This document shows positions 1-8,679 of a stretch of DNA of 64,000 nucleotides, in pieces. The translations under genes were made by a program, and so were the position numbers. This DNA is from Pedomonas sp051304405. Its GTDB lineage: Bacteria > Pseudomonadota > Alphaproteobacteria > Sphingomonadales > Sphingomonadaceae. The DNA lies in the NCBI RefSeq assembly GCF_051304405.1, contig NZ_JBPPGG010000001.1:1054001-1118000 (forward strand), written 5' to 3'. A model generated the notes under the pieces. That model was not told the origin of the DNA, did not search any database, and was given only the letters and a program-made list of their open reading frames with translations. Positions within the stretch are counted from its first letter, which is position 1, and the number at the start of each line of letters is the position of its first letter.

Positions 1-472
1 TCACCTGCGTGCCGCGCCGGGAGGTGGCGACCACCTCCACCGCGCTGCCGCCGCGCAGGGCGGTGATGATGGCCGCGTCCGCCCCCGCGTTCTCCGCCCA
101 GGCCGACTCTCCCTGCGGCAGCAGGGTGAAGCTGCGCGACCCCGCCTTCAAGGTGACGGGCGCGCCCGCGTCGATGGGAAAGCCGGTTTCCACATAGACC
201 TGTCCGTCGATGCCCCGGTCCGGCCAGATGCCGACGCTCAGCGCCGCCGCCCCGCGCCGGATGCTGCCGCCGGCGCTGGTCCTGATCGAGGCGGGCGGGC
301 TGACGATGTAGCAGCGCGGGGCACTTCCCTCCTCGCGGAAGGCGCCCCAGTCCCCATAGGCGCCGATCGCCTTCGGGGCCGCCGCTGCCGGGGTCCCAGG
401 CATCATCACCGCGAGCGTGACGGCCGCCAGGCGCGCGCTAACTGATGTAAAAAGACCACGAGAACGGAGCAT
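1..472 (-). CDS. Secreted IalB-like protein, 3' end cut by window edge
   Basis: An open minus-strand frame runs from an ATG at 472 to the left edge of the window, so about 157 residues are visible and the C-terminus is missing. The first 32 residues look like a Sec signal peptide: a basic MLRSR start, a hydrophobic stretch and an AAA cleavage region. The mature part has a GDWGAF segment followed by one cysteine (APRCYIV). This resembles the invasion-associated locus B (IalB)-type periplasmic proteins common in alphaproteobacteria, but the match is by eye and weak. It is divergent from scoA, with a 121-base gap. An uncharacterised secreted protein is the safe reading. Confidence 0.6.
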   Translation of the reverse strand, partial: MLRSRGLFTSVSARLAAVTLAVMMPGTPAAAAPKAIGAYGDWGAFREEGSAPRCYIVSPPASIRTSAGGSIRRGAAALSVGIWPDRGIDGQVYVETGFPIDAGAPVTLKAGSRSFTLLPQGESAWAENAGADAAIITALRGGSAVEVVATSRRGTQV

Positions 473-593
473 ATGGCCCGGAGCTTCCCAAGAGCGGCAA
501 AAAAAGTTGAATCGCGGTTCGGGATTGTGTTGCATTCGCCGTCCGAATTTCCGCGCTTCCAGCTATTCCAATCCCGATAGAGGAGGGGGAATA

Positions 594-1301
594 ATGAGTA
601 AAGTCTACTCTGACGCGGCCGCGGCCCTCGACGGGCTGTTGTTCGACGGCATGACCATCATGTCCGGCGGCTTCGGTCTGTGCGGCATTCCAGAGCACCT
701 CATCGCCGCCCTGCGCGACAGTGGCGTGAAGAATCTGACGGTCATCTCCAACAACTGCGGCGTCGATGACTTCGGCCTTGGCCTGCTGCTCAAGACCCGC
801 CAGATCCGGAAGATGATCTCGTCCTATGTGGGCGAGAACAAGGAGTTCGAGCGCCAGTACCTCTCGGGCGAGCTGGAGCTGGAGTTCAACCCGCAGGGCA
901 CGCTGGCCGAGCGCATCCGCGCCGGCGGCGCGGGCATTCCCGCCTTCTACACCGCCACCGGTTACGGGACGATCGTGGCCGAAGGCAAGGAGACGCGGGA
1001 GTTCAACGGCCGCCACTATGTGATGGAGACCGGCCTGACGGCGGATCTGGCCATCATCAAGGCGTGGAAGGCGGATACGGAAGGCAACCTGGTGTTCCGC
1101 AAGACCGCCCGCAACTTCAACCCCATGATGGCGATGGCGGGCAAGGTGACGGTTGTCGAGGTGGAGGAGCTGGTGCCCGTCGGCAGCCTGGACCCGGACC
1201 ACATCCACACGCCTGGCATTTTCGTCCAGCGCATCGTCAAGGGCACGCATTTCGAGAAGCGCATCGAGCAGCGCACGGTTCGCAAGCGGGAGGTGGCGTA
1301 A
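594..1301 (+). CDS. scoA: 3-oxoacid CoA-transferase subunit A
   Basis: Alpha subunit of a heterodimeric family I CoA transferase that moves CoA from succinyl-CoA to acetoacetate (ketone-body use, PHB turnover). At 235 residues it has the normal subunit length. The N-terminal GGFGLCGIPE segment (about residues 24-33) is the subunit A signature, and the C-terminal DPDHIHTPGIFVQRIV block is typical. The frame is open further upstream, but ATG 594 is chosen because AGGAGGGGG sits at 581-589. The beta subunit follows after a single base, so the two are translationally linked. AtoD is the alternative name; substrate preference cannot be read from sequence. Confidence 0.93.
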   Translation: MSKVYSDAAAALDGLLFDGMTIMSGGFGLCGIPEHLIAALRDSGVKNLTVISNNCGVDDFGLGLLLKTRQIRKMISSYVGENKEFERQYLSGELELEFNPQGTLAERIRAGGAGIPAFYTATGYGTIVAEGKETREFNGRHYVMETGLTADLAIIKAWKADTEGNLVFRKTARNFNPMMAMAGKVTVVEVEELVPVGSLDPDHIHTPGIFVQRIVKGTHFEKRIEQRTVRKREVA

Positions 1302-1302
1302 C

Positions 1303-1953
1303 ATGGCCTGGACACGTGATGAACTGGCGGCCCGCGCCGCCCGGGAACTGAAGGACGGTTTCTACGTCAACCTGGGCATCGGCATTCCGACGCTGGTGGC
1401 CAACTACATCCCCGAGGGCATGCACGTGGTACTCCAGTCGGAGAACGGCATGCTGGGCATGGGGCCCTTCCCCTACGAGGGCGAGGAAGACCCGGACCTC
1501 ATCAACGCCGGCAAGCAGACCATCACCGAGCTGCCCTACAGCAGCTATTTCTCCTCCGCCGACAGCTTCGCCATGATCCGCGGCGGCCACGTGGACCTCA
1601 CCATCCTCGGGGCGATGGAAGTGAGCGAGGGCGGCGACCTTGCCAACTGGATGGTGCCCGGCAAGCTGGTGAAGGGCATGGGCGGCGCCATGGACCTGGT
1701 GGCGGGCGCGAAGCGGGTGGTTGTCGTCATGGAGCACACCGCCAGGGACGGCTCGCCCAAGTTCAAGCCCCGGTGCGAGCTGCCGCTGACCGGAGTTGAC
1801 GTCGTTGATATGCTGATTACAGACATCGCCGTGTTCAACCGGCCCGCCAAGGGGCAGCGGTTCCAGCTGATCGAACTGGCCCCCGGCGTCACGGTGGACG
1901 AGGTGAAGGCGAAGACGACCGCCGCCTTCGAGGTGGCATTGGAGATGGCATGA
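1303..1953 (+). CDS. scoB: 3-oxoacid CoA-transferase subunit B
   Basis: Beta subunit (216 residues) of the same CoA transferase. It carries the SENG motif (QSENGMLGMG), whose glutamate forms the enzyme-CoA thioester in family I CoA transferases. ATG 1303 begins one base after the scoA stop. The 3' end overlaps the next gene by four bases (ATGA), giving a three-gene unit scoA-scoB-arsC-like. Cytoplasmic. Confidence 0.93.
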   Translation: MAWTRDELAARAARELKDGFYVNLGIGIPTLVANYIPEGMHVVLQSENGMLGMGPFPYEGEEDPDLINAGKQTITELPYSSYFSSADSFAMIRGGHVDLTILGAMEVSEGGDLANWMVPGKLVKGMGGAMDLVAGAKRVVVVMEHTARDGSPKFKPRCELPLTGVDVVDMLITDIAVFNRPAKGQRFQLIELAPGVTVDEVKAKTTAAFEVALEMA

Positions 1954-2291
1954 GCATTACCCTTTGGCACAACCCCCGCTGCAGCACGTCCCGCAAGGCG
2001 CTCGGTTTTCTTCAGGAGAAGGGTGTGGAGCCGGTGCTGCGGCTCTACCTCGAGGACGCGCCGAGCCTTGAGGAGCTGAAGGCCGTCGCGGCCCTGCTGC
2101 CGGGGGGCGTGCAATCGCTGGTGCGCTGGAAGGAGCCGGAGGCGGCGGCGCTGAAGGGGGCGAGCGACGCGACGCTGCTCGCCGCCATGGCCGGGACGCC
2201 CCGGCTGATCGAGCGGCCGGTCGCCATCGGCAACGGCAAGGCCCGGGTGGGACGCCCGCCCGAGACGGTGCTGGAAACCCTCGCCGAATAG
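1950..2291 (+). CDS. ArsC-family reductase (glutaredoxin-dependent arsenate reductase-like)
   Basis: A 113-residue thioredoxin-fold protein of the ArsC/Spx superfamily. The N-terminal HNPRCSTSRKAL segment (residues 7-18) contains the catalytic cysteine, and the ERPVAIGNGKARVGRPPE region near the C-terminus is the usual family end. Length fits the short ArsC-like group. There is no arsR, acr3 or other arsenic gene nearby, and translation is coupled to scoB by a 4-base overlap. The physiological substrate may therefore not be arsenate; the YffB-like type is an alternative. Confidence 0.85.
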   Translation: MSITLWHNPRCSTSRKALGFLQEKGVEPVLRLYLEDAPSLEELKAVAALLPGGVQSLVRWKEPEAAALKGASDATLLAAMAGTPRLIERPVAIGNGKARVGRPPETVLETLAE

Positions 2292-2458
2292 GGGCTCATG
2301 CGCGCAAACGCTTGACCAAAACGCCGTTTCGGTAGAAATATCCACAGCTTTATGGGGGGCAAATCCTATATTTAGGGTGTCTGCTGGCAGGGCCTCCGAT
2401 ATGCTGTGTCGGTATAGGAACCGGGCCGTAAAAATCGGCTTCGCAGAATGAGGGATCG

Positions 2459-3568
2459 ATGAGAGTAACGGTCGAACGGGCGGCAGTTTTGAAGGCTCTC
2501 GCCCACGTTCAGTCGGTGGTTGAACGCCGTAACACCATTCCCATTCTGTCGAATGTGCTGATCGAAGCCGAGGACGACGGCCTGCGCCTGATGGCGACAG
2601 ACCTCGACCTGCAGGTGGTCGAGATGGTGCCGGCCACCACGGTGCAGCGCGGCGCGACCACGGTGTCGGCCCACACCATCTTCGACATCGTCCGCAAGCT
2701 GCCGGACGGCTCGCAGATCGAGCTGACGCTGGCCGATGGCCGCCTGTCGGTTGCGGCCGGGCGCTCGCGCTTCCAGCTGGCGACGCTGCCGCGCGACGAC
2801 TTCCCCATCTTCTCCGAAGGCGACCTGCCGTTCGGCTTCACCATTCCGGCGGCGACGCTGCGGCAGACCATCGACCGCACCCGCTTCGCCATTTCCACCG
2901 AAGAGACCCGCTACTACCTGAACGGCATCTTCATGCACGTGACGGATGAGGCGAAGCCCGCGCTGCGCGCCGTCGCCACCGACGGCCACCGCCTCGCCCG
3001 CGTCGCCATCGAGCGGCCGGAAGGCGCGGACGGCATGCCGGACGTGATCATCCCCCGCAAGGCGGTGGCGGAAATCCGCAAGCTGCTCGACGAAATGGAC
3101 GGGGACGTGCGCGTCACCCTGTCCCAGTCCAAGATCCGCTTCGCCTTCGACAGCGCGGTGCTCACCTCCAAGCTGATCGACGGCACCTTCCCGGACTACA
3201 GCCGCGTCATCCCGACGGCGAACGACCGCCTGCTGCGCATCAACGCCAAGGAACTGGCGGCGGGCGTGGACCGCGTCTCCACCATCGCCACCGAAAAGAC
3301 CCGGGCCGTGAAGCTGAGCCTCGACACCAACAAGGTAACCCTCTCCGTCACCTCGCCCGAGGCCGGCACGGCAGCGGAGGAAATCTCGGCCGAATACAGC
3401 GCCGGCCCGCTGGAAGTGGGCTTCAACTCCCGCTACCTGCTGGACATCCTCAGCCAGATCGAAACCGAAACCGTCGAGGTGCACCTGGCCGACGCCGCCT
3501 CGCCGACGCTCATCCGCGAAGCCGCGGACTCGCCCGCCATCTTCGTGCTGATGCCGATGCGGGTGTGA
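2459..3568 (+). CDS. dnaN: DNA polymerase III sliding clamp (beta subunit)
   Basis: Ring-shaped processivity clamp that tethers polymerase III and other repair enzymes to DNA. At 369 residues it has the normal length for three clamp domains. The N-terminus (MRVTVERAAVLKALAHVQ), the internal SRFQLATLPRDDFP and the terminal IFVLMPMRV are diagnostic. A possible promoter with TTGACC (2312-2317), a 17-base spacer and GAAATA lies upstream. It starts the dnaN-recF-gyrB block. A paired-hairpin repeat separates it from recF, so the two are probably not one transcript in full. Confidence 0.97.
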   Translation: MRVTVERAAVLKALAHVQSVVERRNTIPILSNVLIEAEDDGLRLMATDLDLQVVEMVPATTVQRGATTVSAHTIFDIVRKLPDGSQIELTLADGRLSVAAGRSRFQLATLPRDDFPIFSEGDLPFGFTIPAATLRQTIDRTRFAISTEETRYYLNGIFMHVTDEAKPALRAVATDGHRLARVAIERPEGADGMPDVIIPRKAVAEIRKLLDEMDGDVRVTLSQSKIRFAFDSAVLTSKLIDGTFPDYSRVIPTANDRLLRINAKELAAGVDRVSTIATEKTRAVKLSLDTNKVTLSVTSPEAGTAAEEISAEYSAGPLEVGFNSRYLLDILSQIETETVEVHLADAASPTLIREAADSPAIFVLMPMRV

Positions 3569-3610
3569 GTTCGGGGGCGTGCAAACTTCTATCGTTTAAA
3601 GGGTTTTCTT

Positions 3611-3935
3611 GCAGGGGGTCTTGACCCCCTGCACCCCCTTCGTCTCAAAGGGCCGTGTCCTTGCACAAAGGGCGCGGCCCTTTCCGTTTCCCGATTTTTG
3701 AAACAGGGCCGCACCCGGTCTCCGCCGACAGCCTTTCCCCGTGCCGCGTTCAGCGGGCTTGTTTGCTGCATGATTTCACGGAGCAGGTGCGGTGCGTTTC
3801 TCCGGCTTGCGCTGTGGCTGCGGCCGCGTGCGGCCGATTGAAGCCCTCCCGATTGCAGAGAAGGGCCGTGCGGCCGTGACCGGGTGCGTCCCGACAAACG
3901 AAGGGGGGATCGAAAGGGGGTCACAGACCCCCTTT
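3611..3935. repeat. Paired-hairpin intergenic element, copy 1
   Basis: Fills most of the 462-base dnaN-recF gap. The left hairpin at 3611-3632 has perfect 10-base arms (GCAGGGGGTC). It is followed by CACCCCCTTCG and a second palindromic module at 3647-3683 (arms AAAGGGCC/GGCCCTTT). The right end is a hairpin with arms AAAGGGGGTC at 3913-3935. The interior (3690-3900) has no coding signal. Lying 42 bases past the dnaN stop, the left hairpin could act as a terminator, though no T-run follows. Confidence 0.8.
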
Positions 3936-4030
3936 CCACTCAGACGTCCACTCCAAACTCCGCGCAAAACCCCCGGTGCCACCCCCCGTCCTTGCCGCGT
4001 GGCGGCCGGGCGGCTAGAGAGCATGTCATC

Positions 4031-5164
4031 ATGACTGCTCCTTCCGCCACCTGGGTATCGCGGCTGCTGCTGACCCGTTTCCGGTCCTATGCCGAGGCCA
4101 GCCTCGAGACGGGGCCGGAGCCTGTGGTGCTGGCCGGGCCGAACGGGGCGGGCAAGACCAACATTCTGGAGGCGGTGTCGCTGTTGTCGCCGGGGCGCGG
4201 GCTGCGCGGCGCCACCTATCGTGAGATGGAGCGGGAGGGGGATGCGCCCGGCTGGGCGGTTGCGGCCCGGCTGGCGGGCCGCCATGGCCAGACGGATGTG
4301 GGCACGGGCACCACGGCCGAGGCGCGGGACCGCCGCCAGCTGCGGATCGACGGCACGCCGGCCACCAATGCGGATCTGCTGTCGGTGGTCAACGTGCTGT
4401 GGCTGACGCCGGCGATGGACCGGCTGTTTGTCGAGGGGGCCTCCAACCGCCGCAAGTTCTTCGACCGGATGGTGCTGGCGCTGTACCCGGACCATGCGGG
4501 CCATGTGGCGCGCTATGAGGCGGCGATGCGCGAGCGCGGGCGTCTGCTGGCGGAGGGGCGGGCGGACCCGGCGTGGCTGTCGGCCTTGGAGCGCAAGATG
4601 GCCGAGCATGGCGTGGCGGCGGCGGCGGCGCGGCGCGATGCGCTGGGGGCGTTGCAGCGGCTGATCGCGGTGGACGGGCAGGACCCGTTCCCCAAGGCGG
4701 TGCTGGCGCTGGAGGGCGAGGTGGAGGCCCGTCTCGACACCGCCAAGGCGCTCGATGTGGAGGAATGGCTGGCCGAGGCGCTGGCCCAGCGGCGGGCGGC
4801 GGACCAGCTTTCCGGCCGGGCGGGTTGCGGCATTCACCGCACCGATCTGGTGGTGACGCATGCGGCCAAGGCGATGCCGGCCGGAAGATGCTCAACCGGC
4901 GAGCAAAAAGCACTGCTGATCGGTTTGGTCTTGGCCCAGACACGGCTTGTGGCAGAACTGACAGGGCGCTGGCCCCTTCTTTTATTGGATGAAGTCGCGG
5001 CACATCTGGACGCGGGGCGTCGTGGCGGGCTATTTGACATATTGATGAGCATGGGTGTGCAGGCGTGGATGACCGGAACCGACGCCGACGTATTCGTCGG
5101 GCTCAAGGGGCGTGCACAGCTCTGGACCATTGAAGCCGGTAAACCCACCCGGCTTGCATTCTAG
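4031..5164 (+). CDS. recF: DNA replication and repair protein RecF
   Basis: SMC-like ATPase that helps load RecA at gaps (RecFOR pathway). At 377 residues the length is normal. Walker A (GPNGAGKTN) lies near residues 36-44, the ABC signature is STGEQKALLIGL, and Walker B is LLLLDEVAAHLD near the C-terminus. ATG 4031 is chosen because homology starts here; the open frame further upstream reads through repeat DNA. gyrB follows after 14 bases, as in many alphaproteobacteria. Codon use in the middle is extremely GC-rich, like its neighbours. Confidence 0.96.
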   Translation: MTAPSATWVSRLLLTRFRSYAEASLETGPEPVVLAGPNGAGKTNILEAVSLLSPGRGLRGATYREMEREGDAPGWAVAARLAGRHGQTDVGTGTTAEARDRRQLRIDGTPATNADLLSVVNVLWLTPAMDRLFVEGASNRRKFFDRMVLALYPDHAGHVARYEAAMRERGRLLAEGRADPAWLSALERKMAEHGVAAAAARRDALGALQRLIAVDGQDPFPKAVLALEGEVEARLDTAKALDVEEWLAEALAQRRAADQLSGRAGCGIHRTDLVVTHAAKAMPAGRCSTGEQKALLIGLVLAQTRLVAELTGRWPLLLLDEVAAHLDAGRRGGLFDILMSMGVQAWMTGTDADVFVGLKGRAQLWTIEAGKPTRLAF

Positions 5165-5178
5165 TACGAGGAAGCATC

Positions 5179-7599
5179 GTGACTGATGAGACGCTGCCGT
5201 CGAACGACAGCTATGGCGCGGAATCCATCAAGGTTCTGAAAGGCCTGGATGCCGTTCGCAAGCGGCCGGGCATGTACATCGGCGATACCGAGGACGGCTC
5301 GGGCCTGCATCACATGGTCTTCGAGGTGACGGACAACGCCATCGACGAGGCCCTGGCGGGCTGGTGCGACCGGATCGACGTGATCCTCAACCCGGACGGC
5401 TCGGTCACGGTGCGCGACAACGGCCGCGGCATTCCGACGGACATCCACCCGGAGGAGGGCGTCTCGGCGGCCGAGGTCATCATGACCCAGCTGCACGCGG
5501 GCGGCAAGTTCGACCAGAACAGCTACAAGGTCTCGGGCGGTCTGCACGGCGTGGGCGTCTCGGTGGTGAACGCGCTCTCCGAGTGGCTGGAGCTGCGGAT
5601 CTGGCGTGACGGCAAGGAGCATTTCATGCGCTTCCGTCACGGCGAGCCGGAGGCGCCGCTGGCCGTGGTGGGTGATGCGGGCGTGGACGAGCAGGGCCGC
5701 GAGCGGCGCGGCACCGAGGTGACGTTCCTGCCCTCGCCGGCCACCTTCAAGGTCACGGAGTTCGACTTCGCCCGGCTGGAGCACCGCTTCCGCGAGCTGG
5801 CGTTCCTCAACTCGGGCGTGCGCATTTACGTCACCGACGACCGCCACGCCGAGCCCAAGACGATCATGCTGCATTACGAGGGCGGCATTCAGGCCTTCGT
5901 GAAGTACATCGACCGGGCCAAGCAGGCGCTGCTGCCGAACCCCATCGCCATTCGCGGCGAGCGGGACGGCATCGGTGTGGACATCGCGCTCCAGTGGAAC
6001 GACAGCTACTACGAGCAGGTGATGTGCTTCACCAACAACATCCCGCAGCGGGATGGCGGCACCCACCTGGCGGCGTTCCGCGCGGCGCTCACCCGCACGC
6101 TGAACAGCTACGCCGACTCCTCCGGCCTGATGAAGCGCGAGAAGGTGGACCTCTCGGGCGAGGACATGCGCGAGGGTCTCACCGCCATTGTCTCGGTCAA
6201 GGTGCCGGACCCCAAGTTCTCCAGCCAGACCAAGGACAAGCTGGTCTCCTCCGAGGTGCGCGCGCCGGTGGAGAGCCTGCTGTCGGAGAAGCTCGCCGAG
6301 TGGCTTGAGGAAAACCCGGCGCTTGCCCGCACCGTCGTTCAGAAGATCGTCGATGCGGCCGTCGCCCGCGAGGCCGCCCGCAAGGCGCGCGAGCTGACCC
6401 GGCGCAAGGGCGCGCTGGATGTCGCCTCGCTGCCCGGCAAGCTGGCGGACTGCCAGGAGCGCGACCCGGCCAAGTCCGAGCTGTTCCTGGTGGAGGGTGA
6501 CTCCGCCGGCGGCTCGGCCAAGCAGGGCCGCAACCGCACCTTCCAGGCCATTCTGCCGCTGCGCGGCAAGATCCTGAACGTGGAGCGGGCGCGGTTCGAC
6601 AAGATGCTGTCGTCGAAGGAAATCGGCACGATGATCTCGGCGCTCGGCACCGGCATCGGGCGGGAGGACTTCGACCTCTCCAAGCTGCGCTACCACAAGG
6701 TCGTCATCATGACCGACGCGGACGTGGACGGCGCGCACATCCGCACCCTGCTGCTCACCTTCTTCTACCGCCAGATGCGCGAGCTGATCGAGGCGGGCCA
6801 CCTCTACATTGCCCAGCCGCCGCTCTACAAGGTGACCAAGGGCCGCTCCGAGGTGTACCTGAAGGACAACGCGGCGCTGGACAACTATCTGGTGGACGCC
6901 GGCCTTCAGGACGCGGTGCTGGTGACCGCAAACGGCCAGCGCGGCGGCGAGGACCTGCGCCATCTGGTGCAGCATGCCCGCCGCATCCGCACGCTGCTGG
7001 ACTATGTGCCGACCCGCTACAACCTGCTTCTGGTCGAGGAGCTGGCGCTGACCGGCGGTCTCGACCCGGCGCTGGCGGGCAACACCGAACAGCAGGCGGC
7101 GCAGGCCCGCAAGGTGGCCGAGCGTCTCAACGCCTGGGATGAGGCGGAGTGGACCGGCGAGGCGGCCCACGGCGGCGGCTACCATTTCATCCGCACATCG
7201 CGGGGCGTGGCCGATCACTACGTCATCGACCGGGGCCTGCTCATCTCGGCCGAATCCCGCAAGCTGCACGCGGCGGCGCAGGAGGAGGCGGAGAGCTACG
7301 TCCAGCCCGCCATGCTGGGCGACGCCACCATCCGCCGCCCGACCGACCTGCTCAACCGCGTCATGGCGGTGGGCCGCAAGGGCCTCGCCATCCAGCGCTA
7401 CAAGGGTCTGGGCGAGATGAACCCGGAACAGCTGTGGGAGACCACGCTCGACCCGGCCAACCGCTCCATGCTCCAGGTGAAGATCGACGATGCCAACGCG
7501 GCGGACGAGATGTTCACCAAGCTGATGGGCGACGTGGTGGAGCCGCGCCGCGAGTTCATCCAGGACAACGCGCTGACCGTGGCGAACCTGGACGTCTGA
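5179..7599 (+). CDS. gyrB: DNA gyrase subunit B
   Basis: ATPase subunit of type II topoisomerase that introduces negative supercoils. At 806 residues it has the usual proteobacterial length. Visible parts are the N-terminal RKRPGMYIGDT, the GHKL ATP-site segments (DNAIDEALAG, DNGRGIP, GGLHGVGVSVVNALS), the TOPRIM region (EGDSAGGSAKQGR and MTDADVDGAHIRTLL), and the C-terminal YKGLGEMNPEQLWETT. Translation begins at a GTG, 14 bases after recF. A paired-hairpin element starts 14 bases after the stop. Confidence 0.98.
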   Translation: MTDETLPSNDSYGAESIKVLKGLDAVRKRPGMYIGDTEDGSGLHHMVFEVTDNAIDEALAGWCDRIDVILNPDGSVTVRDNGRGIPTDIHPEEGVSAAEVIMTQLHAGGKFDQNSYKVSGGLHGVGVSVVNALSEWLELRIWRDGKEHFMRFRHGEPEAPLAVVGDAGVDEQGRERRGTEVTFLPSPATFKVTEFDFARLEHRFRELAFLNSGVRIYVTDDRHAEPKTIMLHYEGGIQAFVKYIDRAKQALLPNPIAIRGERDGIGVDIALQWNDSYYEQVMCFTNNIPQRDGGTHLAAFRAALTRTLNSYADSSGLMKREKVDLSGEDMREGLTAIVSVKVPDPKFSSQTKDKLVSSEVRAPVESLLSEKLAEWLEENPALARTVVQKIVDAAVAREAARKARELTRRKGALDVASLPGKLADCQERDPAKSELFLVEGDSAGGSAKQGRNRTFQAILPLRGKILNVERARFDKMLSSKEIGTMISALGTGIGREDFDLSKLRYHKVVIMTDADVDGAHIRTLLLTFFYRQMRELIEAGHLYIAQPPLYKVTKGRSEVYLKDNAALDNYLVDAGLQDAVLVTANGQRGGEDLRHLVQHARRIRTLLDYVPTRYNLLLVEELALTGGLDPALAGNTEQQAAQARKVAERLNAWDEAEWTGEAAHGGGYHFIRTSRGVADHYVIDRGLLISAESRKLHAAAQEEAESYVQPAMLGDATIRRPTDLLNRVMAVGRKGLAIQRYKGLGEMNPEQLWETTLDPANRSMLQVKIDDANAADEMFTKLMGDVVEPRREFIQDNALTVANLDV

Positions 7600-7613
7600 T
7601 TTTGCGTCTTGCA

Positions 7614-7772
7614 GGAGGGTCGCGGACCCTCCGGGCAACCTCCCGTTCGATCAAAGGGCCGTGTCCTTCAGGAAGGGCGCGGCCCTTTTCCTTTGGCCGC
7701 GTTTCGGGAGGGCGCGGGAAACACGGCCCGAAAAACGAACAGGGGGGCGCAGGGGGAACAGGTTCCCCCTGC
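7614..7772. repeat. Paired-hairpin intergenic element, copy 2 (gyrB/tetR 3' ends)
   Basis: Sits between two convergent genes. The left hairpin has arms GGAGGGTC (7614-7632). An AAAGGGCC/GGCCCTTT module occupies 7653-7688, almost identical to the one in copy 1. A GGCCGCGTTTC module (about 7695-7729) leads into AAAAACGAAC. The right hairpin has perfect 11-base arms GCAGGGGGAAC/GTTCCCCCTGC (7749-7772). Each hairpin is a few bases past the stop of one gene, so a bidirectional terminator role is likely. Confidence 0.82.
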
Positions 7773-7789
7773 AGGTACCTTGCCCCCCC

Positions 7790-8371
7790 TTACGCCGCCG
7801 CGAGCCCCAGCTGGCGGCGGATGCGGTCCAGCATGGCGGCGAGGCTGCCGGTGCGGTCGCTGAGGCGGCAGAGGACGAGGGCGCCCTGGATGCGGGCGAT
7901 GATGTCATCGGCTTCGTCCATGGCCTCCGCCTCGGGGCGGCCCAGTTCTTCCAGCGCGCGGGCGATGAGCTTTTGCCAGGCGTTGTGGGTGTTGCGGATG
8001 TCCCGGCCGAACAGGGGCAGGGCGTCGCCCAGCGTCAGGGTGTTCATCAGGCAGGCGGGCGACTCGGTGCCGTAGAAGGCGGCGACGCCGTCCAGCATGG
8101 CGACGAGGCGTTCGTGCGCGGAGGCGTCGGTTTGGAGGGGCTTGAGGATCAGGCTGGCGAAGCGCCGCCCGGCCTCGGCCAGCGCGGTGCGGCCCAGTTC
8201 GGGCTTGCCGCCCGGATAGCGGTGGTAGAGGCTGGCCTTGGCGATGCCGGTTGCTGCCGCCAGATCGGACAGCGAGGCGCCGTCGTAGCCCTTGTGTTTG
8301 AAAACCCGGATCAGGCCGTCCACGATGCTGGTATCGCGGGCGGCGGCGTCCTTGACGATTGGCCGCGCCAT
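7790..8371 (-). CDS. TetR/AcrR family transcriptional regulator
   Basis: A 193-residue one-component regulator. The N-terminal helix-turn-helix is clear (GYDGASLSDLAAATGIAKASLYHRYPGGK, residues about 25-53); the C-terminal ligand domain is divergent, as is usual. ATG 8371 is chosen because GGGGGAGAAG precedes it and homology begins at MARPIVKD. The gene is read away from two operator-like palindromes at 8406-8458, consistent with autoregulation. Its target may be the divergent penicillin-binding protein gene or a distant efflux gene; nothing here decides. Confidence 0.9.
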   Translation of the reverse strand: MARPIVKDAAARDTSIVDGLIRVFKHKGYDGASLSDLAAATGIAKASLYHRYPGGKPELGRTALAEAGRRFASLILKPLQTDASAHERLVAMLDGVAAFYGTESPACLMNTLTLGDALPLFGRDIRNTHNAWQKLIARALEELGRPEAEAMDEADDIIARIQGALVLCRLSDRTGSLAAMLDRIRRQLGLAAA

Positions 8372-8405
8372 CTGCTTCTCCCCCCTGAAGCCTTTCTGGC
8401 CTGAC

Positions 8406-8458
8406 CCGAACGGTCGGCCACGGAACTCACAGATCATCATAACCGAACGGTCGGTTAT
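8406..8458. promoter_or_regulatory. Two TetR-type operator palindromes
   Basis: The core CCGAACGGTCGG occurs twice, at 8406-8417 and 8443-8454. The second copy is embedded in longer arms (ATAACCGA at 8439-8446 and TCGGTTAT at 8451-8458). Both lie within 90 bases upstream of the TetR-family start, and the sequence is of the ACCGANNGGTCGGT type used by many TetR repressors. Autoregulation is inferred. Confidence 0.7.
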
Positions 8459-8574
8459 GGGGAAGGGGTGGGCGACGCACCCCCGGGCGACCGCCTTCAT
8501 TTTGACCAATTCAAGGCGTTACGTGCCCCGGCAATCCAATTCATGGCCGGTTCAGCAGCACCATGAGATGGCGG

Positions 8575-8615
8575 GCCGGACTTGGGGCGGTGCCGGACTT
8601 GAGGCGGTGCCGGGA
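8575..8615. repeat. 17-base tandem repeat
   Basis: A 17-base unit starting GCCGGACTTG is present at 8575-8591 and 8592-8608 with one change, and a third partial unit starts at 8609. It lies in the 308-base tetR-PBP gap, about 70 bases before the penicillin-binding protein start. No coding signal is seen in that gap beyond the operators. Confidence 0.6.
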
Positions 8616-8679
8616 TCGGGCCGGGGATGACGATGCTCAACTTGCCGACAGCGCGAATGCACGGTAGCGATTGTGCCGC

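Noticed and set aside
2338..2346. Possible DnaA box (ATATCCACA) upstream of dnaN
   Set aside because: A single 9-mer with one mismatch; no cluster of boxes or AT-rich unwinding region.
5161..7638. Long open frame antisense to gyrB
   Set aside because: Shadow of gyrB; low-complexity translation, no ribosome site, no family.
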